Positions 22,610 through 34,760 of a stretch of 64,000 bases of DNA are shown here, piece after piece. Made by a program: the position numbers and the translations under genes. The notes beneath the pieces were generated by a model. The model had not been told where the DNA came from. It ran no database searches and was given only the letters and a program-made list of their open reading frames with translations. Where the stretch lies: positions 56,201,821 to 56,265,820 of the forward strand of contig NC_083346.1 in assembly GCF_019175385.1 (NCBI RefSeq), in the 5' to 3' direction. Position 1 is the stretch's first letter; every line of letters begins with the position of its first letter. This DNA comes from Lycium barbarum. Its lineage: Eukaryota > Streptophyta > Magnoliopsida > Solanales > Solanaceae.

Positions 22610-25522
22610 TGTCACGACCCAGCCCCGTGGGCCGCGACTGGCACCCTACCTGGGTGCCCAGACCAAATCGCATATTCATTTCCGAATCCAAACTTATTTC
22701 AAAATTTTTCAAGAAGTTATATCAAACATAATTTATATCGAAAATATGTCTTAAGCGGTCATATCAAATCAAACTCAAACAAAGCGGCGGAATAGACATC
22801 GCCGGTCAAAATACAAATATATACAAAAGGGCCATTTGGGGCCATCATATCAAACAGACCGCTTTAAGACCCGAAAGCAAAATCAGACAATGGACACATA
22901 GGACCCTCGCCCCACATATATGACTACAGGCCTCTACAAACTCAAACAAAAGCATATGGCGAGACAGGGCCCCGCCGTACCCAAATAGTCAGATATACCC
23001 AAATATATACAAAGCAAAAGAGTCTGTACCAAAAGTGGACTCCGGGTCGGATAAGAGTACTCCGGAATAGCAAGAAGTGAAGCCTACTGCGGAGGATCAC
23101 CGATATCTGCACCTGCGGGCATAAAACGCAGCCCCCGAAGAAAGGGGGTCAGTACGAAATATGTACTGAGTATGTAAAGCACGGAGTACAGAATTATAGA
23201 TCAAAACCGAAAGCAAATCAAATGTCAAAGTGGGGTACAAACTGGTATATCAAAATCTGTATCGAAATCATATACATGTATTTTATGCAAACAAATTCAT
23301 GCAAACGCTTAAGAACGTGGTCGCCACTCCGACGCTGGCGCCACACACAGCATAACACCAGAAGGTTTCAAATCTCCGTACATCCCCGAACATAATCATA
23401 ATCATCGGTGAGCGTATCGCATCCCGAGCCATATCACAGCATAACTCCAAACGGAACCCGGCCCTATGGCGAAGCCTCGGGAACCGTAACACAGCATACG
23501 GCCGAATTGTCATAAGGCGCACGAATCAAAACCGGCCCGGGAACCGGTGAACGAAGTCATAATAAGGCACGAGCGGAGTCGTGAGCAAACAAATGCAAAT
23601 CGTATTTCAAAATAGTGTTTCAAAACAAAGTAAACTCATAAATCATATCCTATTACAAAATAGTCGAATACTTAGTCGACATAAGGTTTCATTTTGCAAA
23701 ACGATTCCAAAATGGTCCATATAGTTCAAAACCTGGATTAGTGCATCGAATAGTCCAAACATACCCCGTGGAAGGATGTTCCAAAGATCAGAAGTGGTAC
23801 GTTCAACTCTATTCTCAAAGATGGCCCGAAGGGCAAATCGGGCATTTTGGGGTAGCGGACCCACCTCGAGTCGAAATGAGGTGGCGAACATATTTTTACG
23901 AGCAGTAATATGCCAAGGGTCATACATAATCATTTCTAGATTACCCGACCACATTTCGATAGGTTTCGGACGAATAATGGCATTCTAGCCAAAAGGGAGC
24001 CTTTAGGCTTCAATCGAATTGAATGAATAGTAACGTTTCTGTGGATCGGGTTACGAGGAGCAGAAATGCTCCGGAAGGTCTCATATCCGACTGACACACT
24101 AAGATATGCCAAATGAAGGAGCGGGAAGCCTTACATACCTCACAGACGTCGTATGCTCTTCCAAAAGTCCAGTCCCGTCTCGTCAAAAATCTGCAAATGG
24201 TCAAAGTTACCAAATGAGATTCTTAGGCTCAAAAATGCCTTTAACTCCATATTTGCCTACCGAAATTTCGGCAGCATTTCCCCTATAAATCTAACATCCC
24301 CGAGGCGTAGCTCGGCTCAAAATACAACAACAACAACAGCCCACACATCAACAAACAACACAGACAACAATCAAGCCATTCTAGCTTCAAAATTCCACTT
24401 TGTTATCTAAGTTGGCAACTTCCATTCAAACTTTCAAAACTCCAATTCTACATCTACATAATTGTATTCATTTCCACATTCAAACTTATACAACCACATT
24501 CTCATTACAATTCAAACCATACACGAAATTACACCAAAATCCATTATGTTCCATAATTTTTCAAAACAATCAAAAGTTCACGACGAACATTCTAACTCAC
24601 GTCGTTTCATTCCGAATTCATTAACATCATTATAAGTTCATATCTAAAGTCTCTAGCACCCTAAATATACAATGATATACATAATGATACCAAGGGTATA
24701 CACTTTCCGATAATATCCAAAATCACTTTTCAACGCCAATTCCATTTATCAATTAATCTTTTACGACATAAAGGTCACAACAACACATTATACCAACTTA
24801 ACCAAGATCAATTCACATCAATTTCCTCTCTATGGCTCACGGCCAATACACACTATACACACACACCCACGACTTTCTATTTATATCAAAATTACGGGAT
24901 TCTCGTCTATTTCCAATCCTTAACACATTCATATCAATTCTATAACATTAGAGGGGCAAAATTCTTACCTTTTCTTGATTTTCCGACTTGTCGCAAACGT
25001 AGTTCTTGTGCCAAACAAATTGTATCACGTCGGAGAGCGTCTTGTGCTTACTATACTTACCAAAGGGACACGATTTTGTGATCAAAAGAAAAGGCTAGAA
25101 AATATTTTGTTGAGGAATATGAGGTTCGGCCGAGAGCCTCTTTTGTTGGTGGTCTTGAATTTTATTGTTTGTTCTTGATAATACTAAGAGATAAGTTGAT
25201 ATATATCCTTATCCTTGGTCATGTGCCTAGCACATGACATTAAAGAAATGGGTTTGGGCCATTGTTGTGGCCGGCCACCCTCCATTCTTTGGGCCTCAAT
25301 TTTGTGTCCTAATTCTTGGCCCAATTCACAAAAGTCCCGTTTTGTAATTCCCGAAACTAATTTCCGAAACTCCAAATTTATTCTCGGCCTTCCCCGGGGT
25401 CTTAACAATAATAATTCCATAACCAACATAGTCATATTCACTAAAATCAAATTATGTCCTTATAACACACAAGTCGTAATTATTTCACGATTTCCAATTA
25501 TACGAAAACACGGGATATAACA
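22610..25522 (-). repeat. Y 5' LTR
   Basis: A 2913-bp LTR identical to the 3' LTR except for two positions noticed. The module is at 23113-23169, the TATA box at 24878-24885 and the U5 hairpin (GTCACGACCC with GGGCCGCGAC on the + strand) at 22611-22638. The right copy of the target duplication GTAAC follows at 25523. Confidence 0.95.
23113..23169 (-). other. Three-stem-loop LTR module, Y 5' LTR
   Basis: Same three stems as at 15022-15078, shifted by 8091 bp. In element sense it lies about 500 nt upstream of the primer site, so it is probably in R/U5 and within the transcript. Confidence 0.72.
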
Positions 25523-25527
25523 GTAAC
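25523..25527. repeat. Target-site duplication GTAAC, right copy (element Y)
   Basis: Matches 14514-14518. Confidence 0.95.
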
Positions 25528-26980
25528 ATATGACAAGGTGGAGCTCAGATCAATCAAAACATATACATCATGAGAGAATACCGATATTATACCTGTAACC
25601 ACATCAGGGGAAGACTCAAGGTCTTGGCGTCCAGCCAAAGCATAAACACGGTGCTGAGGACCGCTGGAACTGGGAGCTCTCCCCCTACCTCTACCATGGC
25701 CGACGAGCGCATGTGAACCTGGCCCCATAGGGCGTACAGATGCTGAAGATCCAGCTATCAACCCTGAAGGCTGGGTCCTACCTCTACCATGAACTGAGTG
25801 GCAATCACACATGGTATGGCCTGGTCGACCACATGAATAGCAAACATCCGAACCCAATCGGCATCGACCCCAATGTAACTTCCCACACTGGGAACATCGT
25901 AGTACGGGTGGCCTTTCCTGACCCGAATCATCTCTAAACTGAGGCCCCGAATAACTCTAACTCGTCCCGGAGCGAGTAGATCTGTCGAATCTCTGGCCTG
26001 AAAACCGTGGAGGCGCGCTAGACATAGAATAGCTTGAGTACTTGGACATCTGCTGCCTGTGCCCACCTCTAAACTCACTCATCGGACCTGAAGATCTGGC
26101 CCTCTTACTATGGCCCCTATCTTGCTCGCGTTCACTTCTTTGCTGTTACAAGCTTTCTTCTAAGTTCTGAGCATGGGCCTGAATGCGCGCAATATCCATA
26201 CCGTCCTGAAAGGACGTAGTCAAGCATCTATCCATCAAATGTGGCCCTAGGCTTTTCACAAATCGGTGTACCCGGTCACCCATATCTGCTACCATGGCCG
26301 AAGCATACCTAGCAAAGGAATTGAAGCGGAGACTATACTCTAGAGCACTCATGCTACCTTGCCTCAAATTTAAGAACTTATCGGCTCTAGCTCGCCTAAC
26401 TTCTAGAGGCATGTAATGTCGGAGAAATGCATCAACAAACTCTTGCCATACCGGGGGAGGTGCACTGGCTCCCTCGTGAAGCCATCCAGACTGTATACCA
26501 TTGGATCGAGACATCTCTCAATCTATATGACGCTAACTCCACCGATTCGGTGTCCGAAGCATGTATCAATCGAAGCGTCCTCAACATACCATCAATAAAA
26601 TCCTGAGGGTCCTCCTTCGGCTTTGACCCGAAGAATTCTGGAGGGTTCAAAGTAATAAAGTCGCGAGCCCTTGCACTAAACGCCCTATCACCTTGCCCTG
26701 AGCTTTGCCTCTGAGTTTGGGCCGCAACCAATTGAGTCAGCAAATTAATGGCCTCTTTCACATCTTGGCCCGAAGCATCCAGTGGAAGCGCTGGAGGTGC
26801 TGGAGCTAGGGCTGAGGCTCCCTCACGCTCCTCTAATATAGGCACTGAACGGGAGGACTGGGATTGAGCCGCACTCTGGGACTCACTTTCCTCTACTACC
26901 AGTGGCGGTGCTCTTTCAGCCCTCTTTTCTGCCACTGTCTTTCCCTTTTGGGCTACTGTAGCCTTCCTCTTTATAGGCAT
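25528..26980 (-). pseudogene. gag: H gag and start of protease, broken
   Basis: The start ATG is at 26980 (MPIKRK). Gag core EFFGSKPKEDPQDFIDG is near 26640-26590; PPPVWQEFVDAFLRHYMP is near 26460-26400 in a shifted frame. A stop follows QNLEESL at 26146. The CCHC knuckle CYSCGRPGHTMCDC is at about 25842-25801. The protease active-site loop at about 25540 reads LIDLSSTLSYV, so the D-S/T-G Gly has become Ser. The gene is cut by Y at 25522. At least two frame changes are present. It is closely similar to E1 gag. Confidence 0.9.
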
Positions 26981-27190
26981 TTCTGAAATACACAACACAC
27001 GATTAAGGAACAAGAATTTCTTACATCATAGCTCTATCGCACGATTCTTACGAAGAAAGAAGGTCATTTGTTCCTAAAATGTCTGCAGCTTCTTGTTTAT
27101 AAGTGTGGCGCGCAACACACCCATAACCAAGACTCTACTAGACACGGCTCGTAGACACACCCTAGGACTGAACTTCTCTAATACCACTTT
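26981..27190 (-). promoter_or_regulatory. H 5' leader: decayed primer site and kissing-loop-like hairpin
   Basis: The primer site at 27175-27186 reads TGGTATTAGAGA in element sense, two changes from the Y site. The hairpin at 27092-27131 pairs CTTGTTTAT with ATAACCAAG (one mismatch) and GTGTG with CACAC, with the loop hexamer GCGCGC at 27108-27113. The 14-nt motif is at 27032-27045. Confidence 0.75.
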
Positions 27191-27219
27191 TGTCGCGGCC
27201 CTCGAGATGGGTCGTGACA
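27191..27219 (-). repeat. H 5' LTR stub: U5 terminal quasi-palindrome
   Basis: Only 29 bp, TGTC...GACA, remain of the 5' LTR before E3 sequence begins. Its two halves pair (TGTCGCGGCCC with GGGTCGTGACA, G-U allowed). It is the U5-terminal hairpin seen at the end of every LTR here. Confidence 0.65.
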
Positions 27220-27769
27220 AGAAGCAACCTTTCTCTTTACCATCTCGGGTTTACGGGGTCCGAGCCTTGTCAAATCTTCACTAATATGATGGAAAATATT
27301 GGTAGAGAATATCTTAGGGTTTTTTCGGATTTTGGAAGGAGGAAAATATGAAATCGGGTCGTGGACCAGCTATTTATACTTGAAAGGCAAAAAGGCTATA
27401 GGTTCCGGTTCGACGAGCGGGTCGACGGCCCGTTGACATGTCGACAGTCCGTCGACATGTCGACAGTCCGTCGACTTCCTCTGTCGACCCGCGCCTGTAG
27501 ATGCATGGCTGAGGGATCCTGACGACGCCGCACATCGACGGTCCGTCAAACATGTCGACGACCCGTCGACGATGACTAGTGTCCTGCAGATTTTTCTGGT
27601 TCAGTTCAGATTGCATCGATTCAATTTGCTCAACTTTTATCTCTTATAAATGGCCTGGAATATCTGTTGGTACCCTTGTACACGGGGTAAGACATTTTCT
27701 ACCTCCATACTCGGGCTCGGGTCTCTATTCCAAGGGCATACCCGACTAGGAAACCATGGGTTCTACCAC
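27220..27769 (-). repeat. E3 3' LTR, truncated
   Basis: Matches 34427-34955 of the 5' LTR closely. It includes a - strand TATA box (TATAAATA at 27371-27378) and the GTCGAC array (27413-27573). The module-bearing R/U5 half is absent. Confidence 0.87.
27413..27573. repeat. U3 GTCGAC palindrome array, E3 3' LTR
   Basis: Repeated GTCGAC dyads joined to GTCCGT, GGCCCGT or GACCCGT segments, giving nested palindromes such as GACGGTCCGTC-like cores. A second copy of the array is at 34612-34760. Confidence 0.75.
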
Positions 27770-27989
27770 TTCTCTCCCCCTTAGGAACATTCGTCCTCGA
27801 ATGTTCAAATAATCCTGGGTTGTAAAAATTTCGGCAGAGTTTCCCCTGTACTTATACCAATCCACCCTGCACGCAACAACCCAAAATAATACCACACAAG
27901 GCCACATACTATGACACAATACCATGGCCTCATACGACCAATCACTATTACTGAAATAAAATAATACCGAGGGCGATGATGCCTCAAGA
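27770..27989 (-). other. E3 polypurine tract, PPT hairpin and 3' untranslated region
   Basis: Element-sense CCTAAGGGGGAGAGA at 27771-27785. The perfect stem AACATTCG (27786-27793) / CGAATGTT (27798-27805) with loop TCCT adjoins it. The rest is non-coding down to the end of pol. Confidence 0.8.
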
Positions 27990-30900
27990 TGAACCTCCTG
28001 TACTGCAGAGAACAAATGCGGGTACTCTGTCTTTATTGCTTCTTCCGCTTCCCAAGTCACTTCCTCAATATTATTACTCCTCCACAAGACTTTAACCGAA
28101 GCTACATCCTTGGTCTACAACCGACGAACCTGTCTGTCCGATAATGCCACTGGAACTTCTTCGTATGATAACTACTCGGTCACCTGGATGTCATTCACTG
28201 GTATCACTCTTGAAGGATCTCTGATACACTTACGAAGCATTGATACATGAAATACTAGATGTACCGATTCTAACTCAGAAGGCAATTCTAGCTCATATGC
28301 CACTGTACCCACTATACGAATGATCTTATATGGCCTAATATATCGAGGGCTCAACTTACCCTTCTTCCCAAACCTCATCACTCCCTTCATGGGCGAAACT
28401 TTCATCACCAATCTCGAACTCTAGCTTACGTCGCTGATTATCCGCATAGGATTTCTGTTGGCTCTGAGTTGTTAGCCACCTCTCTCTAATCACTTTTACC
28501 TTATCAACTGTTTGCTGAATTAAGTCTGGCCCTAGTAACTGATTCTCCCTGACATCGAATCACCATATGGGCGATATGCATCTCCGCCCATATAAGGCCT
28601 CAGAAGGAGCCATCTGAATACTGGAATGGTAACTGTTGTTATATGCAAACTCAATAAGAGGCAAATGACCATCCCAACTGCCTTGGAAGTCAAGTACACA
28701 AGCTCTAAGAATATACTCAAGGGTTTGTATAGTACGCTCCGCCTGTCCATCTGTCTGGGGGTGAAACGCCGTACTAAGACTCACCTGAGTCCCCAATCCC
28801 TGCTGAAAAGACTTCCAGAATTTAGCGATGAACTGTGCTCCCCTATCTGAAATAATGGCTGAAGGAACACCATGAAGTCGTACAATCTCCTTCAGGTAAA
28901 ACTTTACATAATCCTCGGCTGCATAAGAAGTTTTGACAGGCAGAAAGTGACCTGACTTTGTGAGCCTATCAACTATGACCCATATCGAATCACACTTCCA
29001 CTGAGTATGGGGAAACCTTGTAATGAAGTCCATATTAATTACCTCCCACTTCCATGTCGGAATCGCCATAACCTGCAATAGACCTCCAGGCTTCTGGTGC
29101 TCTATTTTGACCTGCTGATAATTTGAACATTGAGGGACAAATTCCGCCTCCCACCAATAAACTTCCCTGAGATCATGGTACATCTTTGTTGAGCCTGGAT
29201 CAATAGAATAGCGGGAGTAATGTGCCTCTCCCATCATCTGCTGACGGAGTCCTGCAACACTAGGGACTCACAATCTACCTCGATACCTGAGTACTTCATC
29301 ACCTGTGATCACAAAGGGTGTCTTGTCTTTCGGAGGGGTTGTATCTCGGTAATGAACTAGAGCAGGATCTTCATACTGACGCTCCTTTATCTTTACTACT
29401 AAGGATGATACCACTGTGTCTTGAACAGTAACTCCTGAATCACCTGAATCTATCAATCGAACTCCGAGGCTAGCCAATCGATGAACCTCACGGACCATTT
29501 CTCTTCTCTCTGGCGACATGTGAGACAAGCTATGCATAGATTTACGACTGAGGGCATCAGCTACTACATTAGCCTTCCCGGGATGATATAGAATATCCAT
29601 ATCATAATGTTTTAACCTCTCCAACCATCGCCTCTGATGCAAGTTCAAGTCCTTCTGTGTAAAGATGTACTGGAGGCTCTTATGATCAGTGTAGATATCA
29701 ACATGGACACCGTATAAGTAGTGCCTCCATATCTTAAAGGCATGAATCACTGCCGCTAACTCAAGATCATGGCTTGGATAATTCTTCTTGTGCTTCTTCA
29801 ACTGTCTAGAAGCATAAGCGACAATCTTACCATGCTGCATCAACACACAGCCCAATCCATCACCTGAAGCATCATAATATACCATATAGCCATCTGCTCC
29901 TTCTGGAAGAGTCAAAACTGGTGCTGAGGTTAGCTTATCCTTCAACGTTTGAAAACTCTGTTCACAAGCATCTGTCCATTGGAACTTAGCTGATTTCTGA
30001 GTTAATTTAGTCAATGGAGCTGAAAGAGAGGAAAATCCTTCTACAAACCTTCTATAATAACCTGCCAAGCCCAAGAAACTACGTATCTCCGTTGGCGCTG
30101 TGGGCCTTGGCCAATTCTTCACAGCCTCAATCTTCTGGGCATCCACTCTAACGCCTTCCTTTGAAATAATGTGACCCAGAAAAGCCACAGACCTCAACCA
30201 AAACTCACACTTAGAAAACTTGGCATACCACTCTTTACCTCTAAGAATTCCAAGCACTGTCCGCAGATGTTCTGCATGATCGGCCTCTGACGGCGAATAA
30301 ACCAGAATATCATCTATGAACACAATCACGAACAAATCTAGAAAGGGCCTGAATACACGATTCATAAAATCCATGAATAGAGTGGGGGCTTTAGTTAACC
30401 CGAACGACATAACACGAAACTCATAGTGGCCATATCTAGTCCTGAATGCCGTCTTCGGAATGTCCTTTTCCTTGACCCTGACCTAGTGATATCCTGATCT
30501 CAAGTCTATCTTCGAGAAATATTTAGCGCCTTGCAACTGATCGAACAAATCATCGATCCTCAGGAGTGGATACTTATTATTTACAGTCACTTTATTTAAT
30601 TGCCTATAATAAATACACATTCGCAAAGAGCCATCCCTCTTTCTCACAAATAACACTGGCACTCCCCACGGTGATGTACTAGGCCTAATAAATCCCTTCT
30701 CGAGCAAATCTTTCAACTGTTCCTTCAACTCTTTCAACTTCGCAGGTGCCATCCTATAAGGAGGGATAGATATTGGCTGAGTGTCTAGCAATATGTCAAT
30801 AGCAAAATCAATCTCCTTCTCTAGTGGAATGCCTGGGAGCTTATCTGGAAATACTTCTGGTAACTCATTGACCTCAGGAACAGACTGAAGAGTCTGCGAC

Positions 30901-31400
30901 TCGGCTTGCACATCTTGAACTCAAACTAGGTGAAAGATATACCTTTTTCTAATCATTTTCTCTGCCTTAAGGTAGGAAATAAACCTACCTCTAGGCGAAC
31001 CAACATTGCCCTTCCACTCTAGGACTGTCTCACTTGGAAACTAGAATCGAACAATCTTTGCTCTACAATCAACATTAGCATAACAGGAAGTTAACCAGTC
31101 CATGCCCATAATAACATCGAAATTAATCATATCTAACTCAATTAGATCTGCTACGATATGGCAGTCACAAACTATAACAACACAGTCTCGGTATAATCGC
31201 CTAACTATAACCGGATCACCAACTGGCGTAGACAGCTCAAAAGGTTTAATAAACTCAGGCTCTATCCCAAACTTGCCGGCAACAAAGGGTGTAACATATG
31301 ATAAAGTGGAACCTAGGTCAATCAGTGCATAAACATAGTGGGAGGAAACTGCTAATATACCTGTAATAACATCAGGAGACGTCTCACGGTCCTCTCTACC
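27990..31400 (-). pseudogene. pol: E3 pol: protease-RT-RNase H-integrase-chromodomain, broken
   Basis: The protease loop at about 31310-31330 reads LIDLGSTLSYV. RT spans about 30900-30100 with [11 protein letters not shown] and an intact F-I-D-D box near 30310, but a TAG at about 30483 separates its halves. RNase H ([24 protein letters not shown]) follows to about 29640. The integrase finger near 29230-29100 has lost residues between the His and Cys pairs (VYWWEAEFVPQC, where relatives have about nine more residues). The core ISDRGAQFIAKFW is near 28850. The chromodomain tail (EEVTWEAEEAIKTEYPHLF) is near 28060-28000. Several frame changes are present between 28411 and 28560. The copy is inactive. 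Confidence 0.9.
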
Positions 31401-32721
31401 AGCCAATGCATACACGTGGTGTTGATGACCGCTCAAGCTAGATGCTCCATTCCTCCCCCTACCTCGCCCTGCTGGCGTCTGAAAAACCTGCCCTGGAGGG
31501 CGCACTGCAGAAGAAAAGCCAGCCACAGACCTTGTAGGATGAACCATACCTGTACCAGCCCCCATCGGCACTCCCTCATCCTGTGGCCCGGCTGCCCACA
31601 AGTATAGCAACCATCTGGGCCCAACTGACACTAACCTGCATGTAACTTGCTAAGCTGGGTACATCGTGGCAAAGGGGGCCTTATCTGGCCTGACTCTAGT
31701 TAGTACTGAGAACCTGTCGCTCTAGAACTCTGGCCCGCTCCGAAACAAGAAGACCGGTCAAATATCGGACCTAGAAACTGCGGAGGTGCACTCCCTGCCG
31801 GTTGATAAGAATACCTAGGATACTGCTGTTTTTGTCCTCCCCCTGAACTCACTAACCATATCAAAATATCTAGCCCTCGTACCACGGCTCTGGTTACGCT
31901 CGCGCTCTATCCGCCGCTGGCGTTTACGATCCTCTAAATTTTGTGCATACGCTTGTATACGGGAGATGCCCATGTCTGGCTGTAATGCAGCAGTCGTGCA
32001 CTCATCTATCAAGTGTGGCCCTAGCCCAGCCACTAAGCGATGAACTCTATCCTCCATCTCAGCCACCATAGATGGGGAATATCTAGCCAAGAAATCGAAG
32101 TGTATACAATACTCTTTCACATTCATACTGCCCTGCTCAATACGTAGGAACCTGTCTGCTCGGGCCCGTCGGACCTCTAGAGGTATGTTATGGCGAAGAA
32201 AAGCATCTGAGAACTCTCGCCACACAGCTGGAGGGGCATTTTCTCCCTAGATAACTCCCATGCCTGATACCACTGTATCGAAATATCCCGGAGTCTATAT
32301 GAAGCCAACTCTACCGACTCAACCTCATTCGCGTGCATAACCCTCAAGGTCCTCTGCATACCATCAATGAAATCCTGGGGGTCCATATTTTTCTTTACCA
32401 CAAAAAACACAAGAGGACCTAACCTAAGGAAGGTCTTAATCCTCGAACTACTAGCCCTGTCTACTAGGTCAACACCAACTCCCTGCTGCTATGCCTGGGC
32501 GGCTACTAATCTGGTCAACAACCGTACAATATCCCATACATCCTGGCTCTCTACATCCAGCTGAGGAACTGGGGCTGCTGCTGGAGGCGGGGTATGCGAT
32601 GTCTCAGACGACCCCTCACTTTGAATCTCCTCCTAGCCCTTGTGGCCTGTCGAGTACAGCTAGTGGCCTCACCGGCCACCCTCTTGCCCTTCTGGGCGGC
32701 TATAGCTTTCTTGCGGGGCAT
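31401..32721 (-). pseudogene. gag: E3 gag, broken
   Basis: The start ATG is at 32721 (MPRKKAIAAQKGK). The first frame ends at 32551. Gag core pieces follow: DPQDFIDGMQRTLRVMHA near 32380-32320 and [22 protein letters not shown] near 32210-32140, in different frames. The EFFGSKP box is altered. The CCHC knuckle CYTCGQPGHRMREC is at about 31609-31568. A Gly/Arg-rich linker (AGRGRGRNGA) precedes protease. At least three frame changes and two stops. Confidence 0.88.
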
Positions 32722-32922
32722 CGCTGAAATCATAACAATTCATCAGAAGCGAACGCTTCACACAGGGCTCTATCGCACAATCTAATAGAGAAGGAGCGAC
32801 ATCATCCTAAATGTCCTGTAGCCTCTTGTTTATAAGTGTGGTTCACAACACGCCCATAAACAAGACTCTACTAGACACGGTCTGCAGATAACCTTAGGAC
32901 AAAACTGCTCTGATACCACTTC
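32722..32922 (-). promoter_or_regulatory. E3 5' leader: primer site and leader hairpin
   Basis: The primer site TGGTATCAGAGC (element sense) is at 32907-32918. The hairpin at 32824-32865 has a perfect 10-bp lower stem TCTTGTTTAT/ATAAACAAGA and an upper stem GTGTG/CACGC. The loop hexamer GTTCAC (32841-32846) is no longer self-complementary at its centre. The 14-nt motif at 32768-32781 has one change. Confidence 0.75.
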
Positions 32923-33269
32923 TGTCACGACCCAAACCGACGAGCCATGATAGGAGTCTGACCTCTAGTGACCAAACACCCCATGCAGAAGAATAGTGCA
33001 AGCTAGCTATGTTGCTACATAAACTGTATACAAAAGAATAGAAGCCGACAAGGCTATATCATCTGACTGCTACATACAACTGTCTACAGACCTCTACTGG
33101 AATAAAAGCTGTAGAAAGGATGAGACAGCGCCCGTTCATGCCCATATGCATACACATCTAAAAAAGGGCATACCAAAACTGACTGTAGCTCTGGATCGAA
33201 TGGAGCGTACTGACCACTGCTAGATCTAGATGTACTACTGAGTTGGACCACCTATCTGTCTGCCTGTAC

Positions 33270-33327
33270 CTGCGGGCGTGAACGCAGCCCCCTGAACAAC
33301 AGGGAGTCAGTACGGATAATGTACCGA
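33270..33327 (-). other. Three-stem-loop LTR module, E3
   Basis: + strand stems CTGCG/CGCAG (33270-33274, 33283-33287), CCCTG/CAGGG (33290-33294, 33300-33304), TCAGTAC/GTACCGA (33307-33313, 33321-33327, one mismatch). The middle stem has yet another complementary sequence. Confidence 0.7.
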
Positions 33328-33519
33328 GTATATAAGGCATAAGAACAACATATATACACATGAGAATCATGGATAAATCTGAACTCATAAACTAAAATGA
33401 CTGACTGCATGTACTTATATGAACTAGTATCTGCCTAAATCTGCATGAATCTGCGTAACTGACAATGACTCTGTGGGCACATAATATGCATGCTCATACC
33501 TATCAATGATGGTCGTGCA

Positions 33520-33712
33520 TCTATAGGTGTGCGTATATAACGCCTGATATGTGTGCGTACATAACGCCTGATGTATGTGCGTATATAACGCCTGTAAGCC
33601 TCTATGGCATCTCGTCATATCACATTGGCTTCTCTGTGGCCATCATCAATATCATCATCATAGTAGTAATGCGTATATAATGCCTGATATACGTATGTAT
33701 ATAACGCCTTCT
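33520..33712. repeat. Short tandem-like units in the E3 LTR
   Basis: Five units of about 28-30 bp built on CGTATATAACGCCTGATATG, near 33530, 33553, 33580, 33672 and 33696. The last two are separated from the first three by about 70 bp of unrelated sequence. Confidence 0.6.
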
Positions 33713-34611
33713 CGTCACGGGTCAATGTACATAAATATATGTGAATGTATGCACGAATAAACTGTATGAACAGAACTGGCTATATAAGACTGGACCTATG
33801 AACAGAAGGATTACTCATAAATGGGGTACATGAACATCAAAGACTGAAGTAATCCTAATACTTCTAAGAGTAGAGTAATATGAAATCTCGCTTACTCACT
33901 TTTTGGATCATATCATGGGATCATGCCAAAAGAAGGAAAGGTTAACCTTATCATACCTTGAAGTATACGCAATCGCCCAACTTCTACCTCTTGAACTATC
34001 AAGTCTACAATTAAGATAACATAGGGCTTAATTAGGCTATTTACTTCGCTTACTAATGATTCTAAACATGACTAGAGCTTGACAACTTATGGGAAACATT
34101 TTCCTTATAAGCTTAACGACTCTTTAACTTCCCATTCGATCCAACATCAACCACAATACCCACAACACAATGATGACACATATATACATCAAAATATACT
34201 TAAATCCATCCCCAATCATCTATTAAAATAACCCTAAGTCACTATCTTGTCTTTCATCCACTTACCACTTCCACAACTATCCCCTCTTTACTTGGAATCA
34301 CTAAAACTCTTGATACTCAACTTAAATATAAGGGCAGAAATCATTTACAAACCTCGAGGGGTCAAGAATCCCAAGAATCACTCTAACTTCAACTCCTCAA
34401 ACATTACAACCTTGAAGAAACCCTAGAAGTAACCTTTCTCTACACCATCTCGGGTTTACGGGGTCCGGGTCTTATCAAATCTTCACAAATATGATGGAAA
34501 AAATTGGGAGAGAATATCTTAGGGTTTTTCTAATTTTGGAAGGAGGAAAATATGAAATCGGGTCGTGGACCACCTATTTATCCTTGGAAGCCAAAAAGGC
34601 TACAGCGTTCG

Positions 34612-34760
34612 GTTCGACGAGCGGGTCGACGGCCCGTTGACATATCGGCGGTCCGTCGACTTGCTCCGTCGACCTACGCCTGCAGATGCATTGCTGTGGG
34701 ATCCTGACAACACCGCACGTTGATGGTCCGTCTAACATGTCGACGACCCGTCGACGATGA
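34612..34760. repeat. U3 GTCGAC palindrome array, E3 5' LTR
   Basis: Counterpart of 27413-27573. One repeat unit present in the 3' LTR copy (a duplicated GACATGTCGACAGTCCGTC block) is absent here, so the array changed length between the two LTRs. Confidence 0.72.

Larger units (their letters stand above)
14519..25522 (-). mobile_element. Y: young complete Ty3/gypsy chromovirus
   Basis: An 11,004-bp element on the - strand with two 2913-bp LTRs (14519-17431 and 22610-25522), TG...CA ends, a 5-bp target duplication, an exact 12-nt initiator-tRNA-Met-type primer site (22594-22605), a polypurine tract and one continuous gag-pol frame apart from a single missing base near 19273. I read the two LTRs against each other and found two differences (15814 region A versus 23905 region G; 16181 region A versus C). 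The insertion is therefore very recent. It sits inside element H. Confidence 0.96.

Noticed and set aside
27191..27219. A 29-bp TGTC...GACA palindrome that could be a miniature transposon or inverted-repeat end
   Set aside because: It lies exactly where the LTR should start after the primer site and matches the U5-terminal hairpin of all other LTRs here.
33520..33712. Regular repeats with spacers suggesting a CRISPR-like array
   Set aside because: Units vary in sequence and spacing, lie within an LTR and the genome is a plant's.
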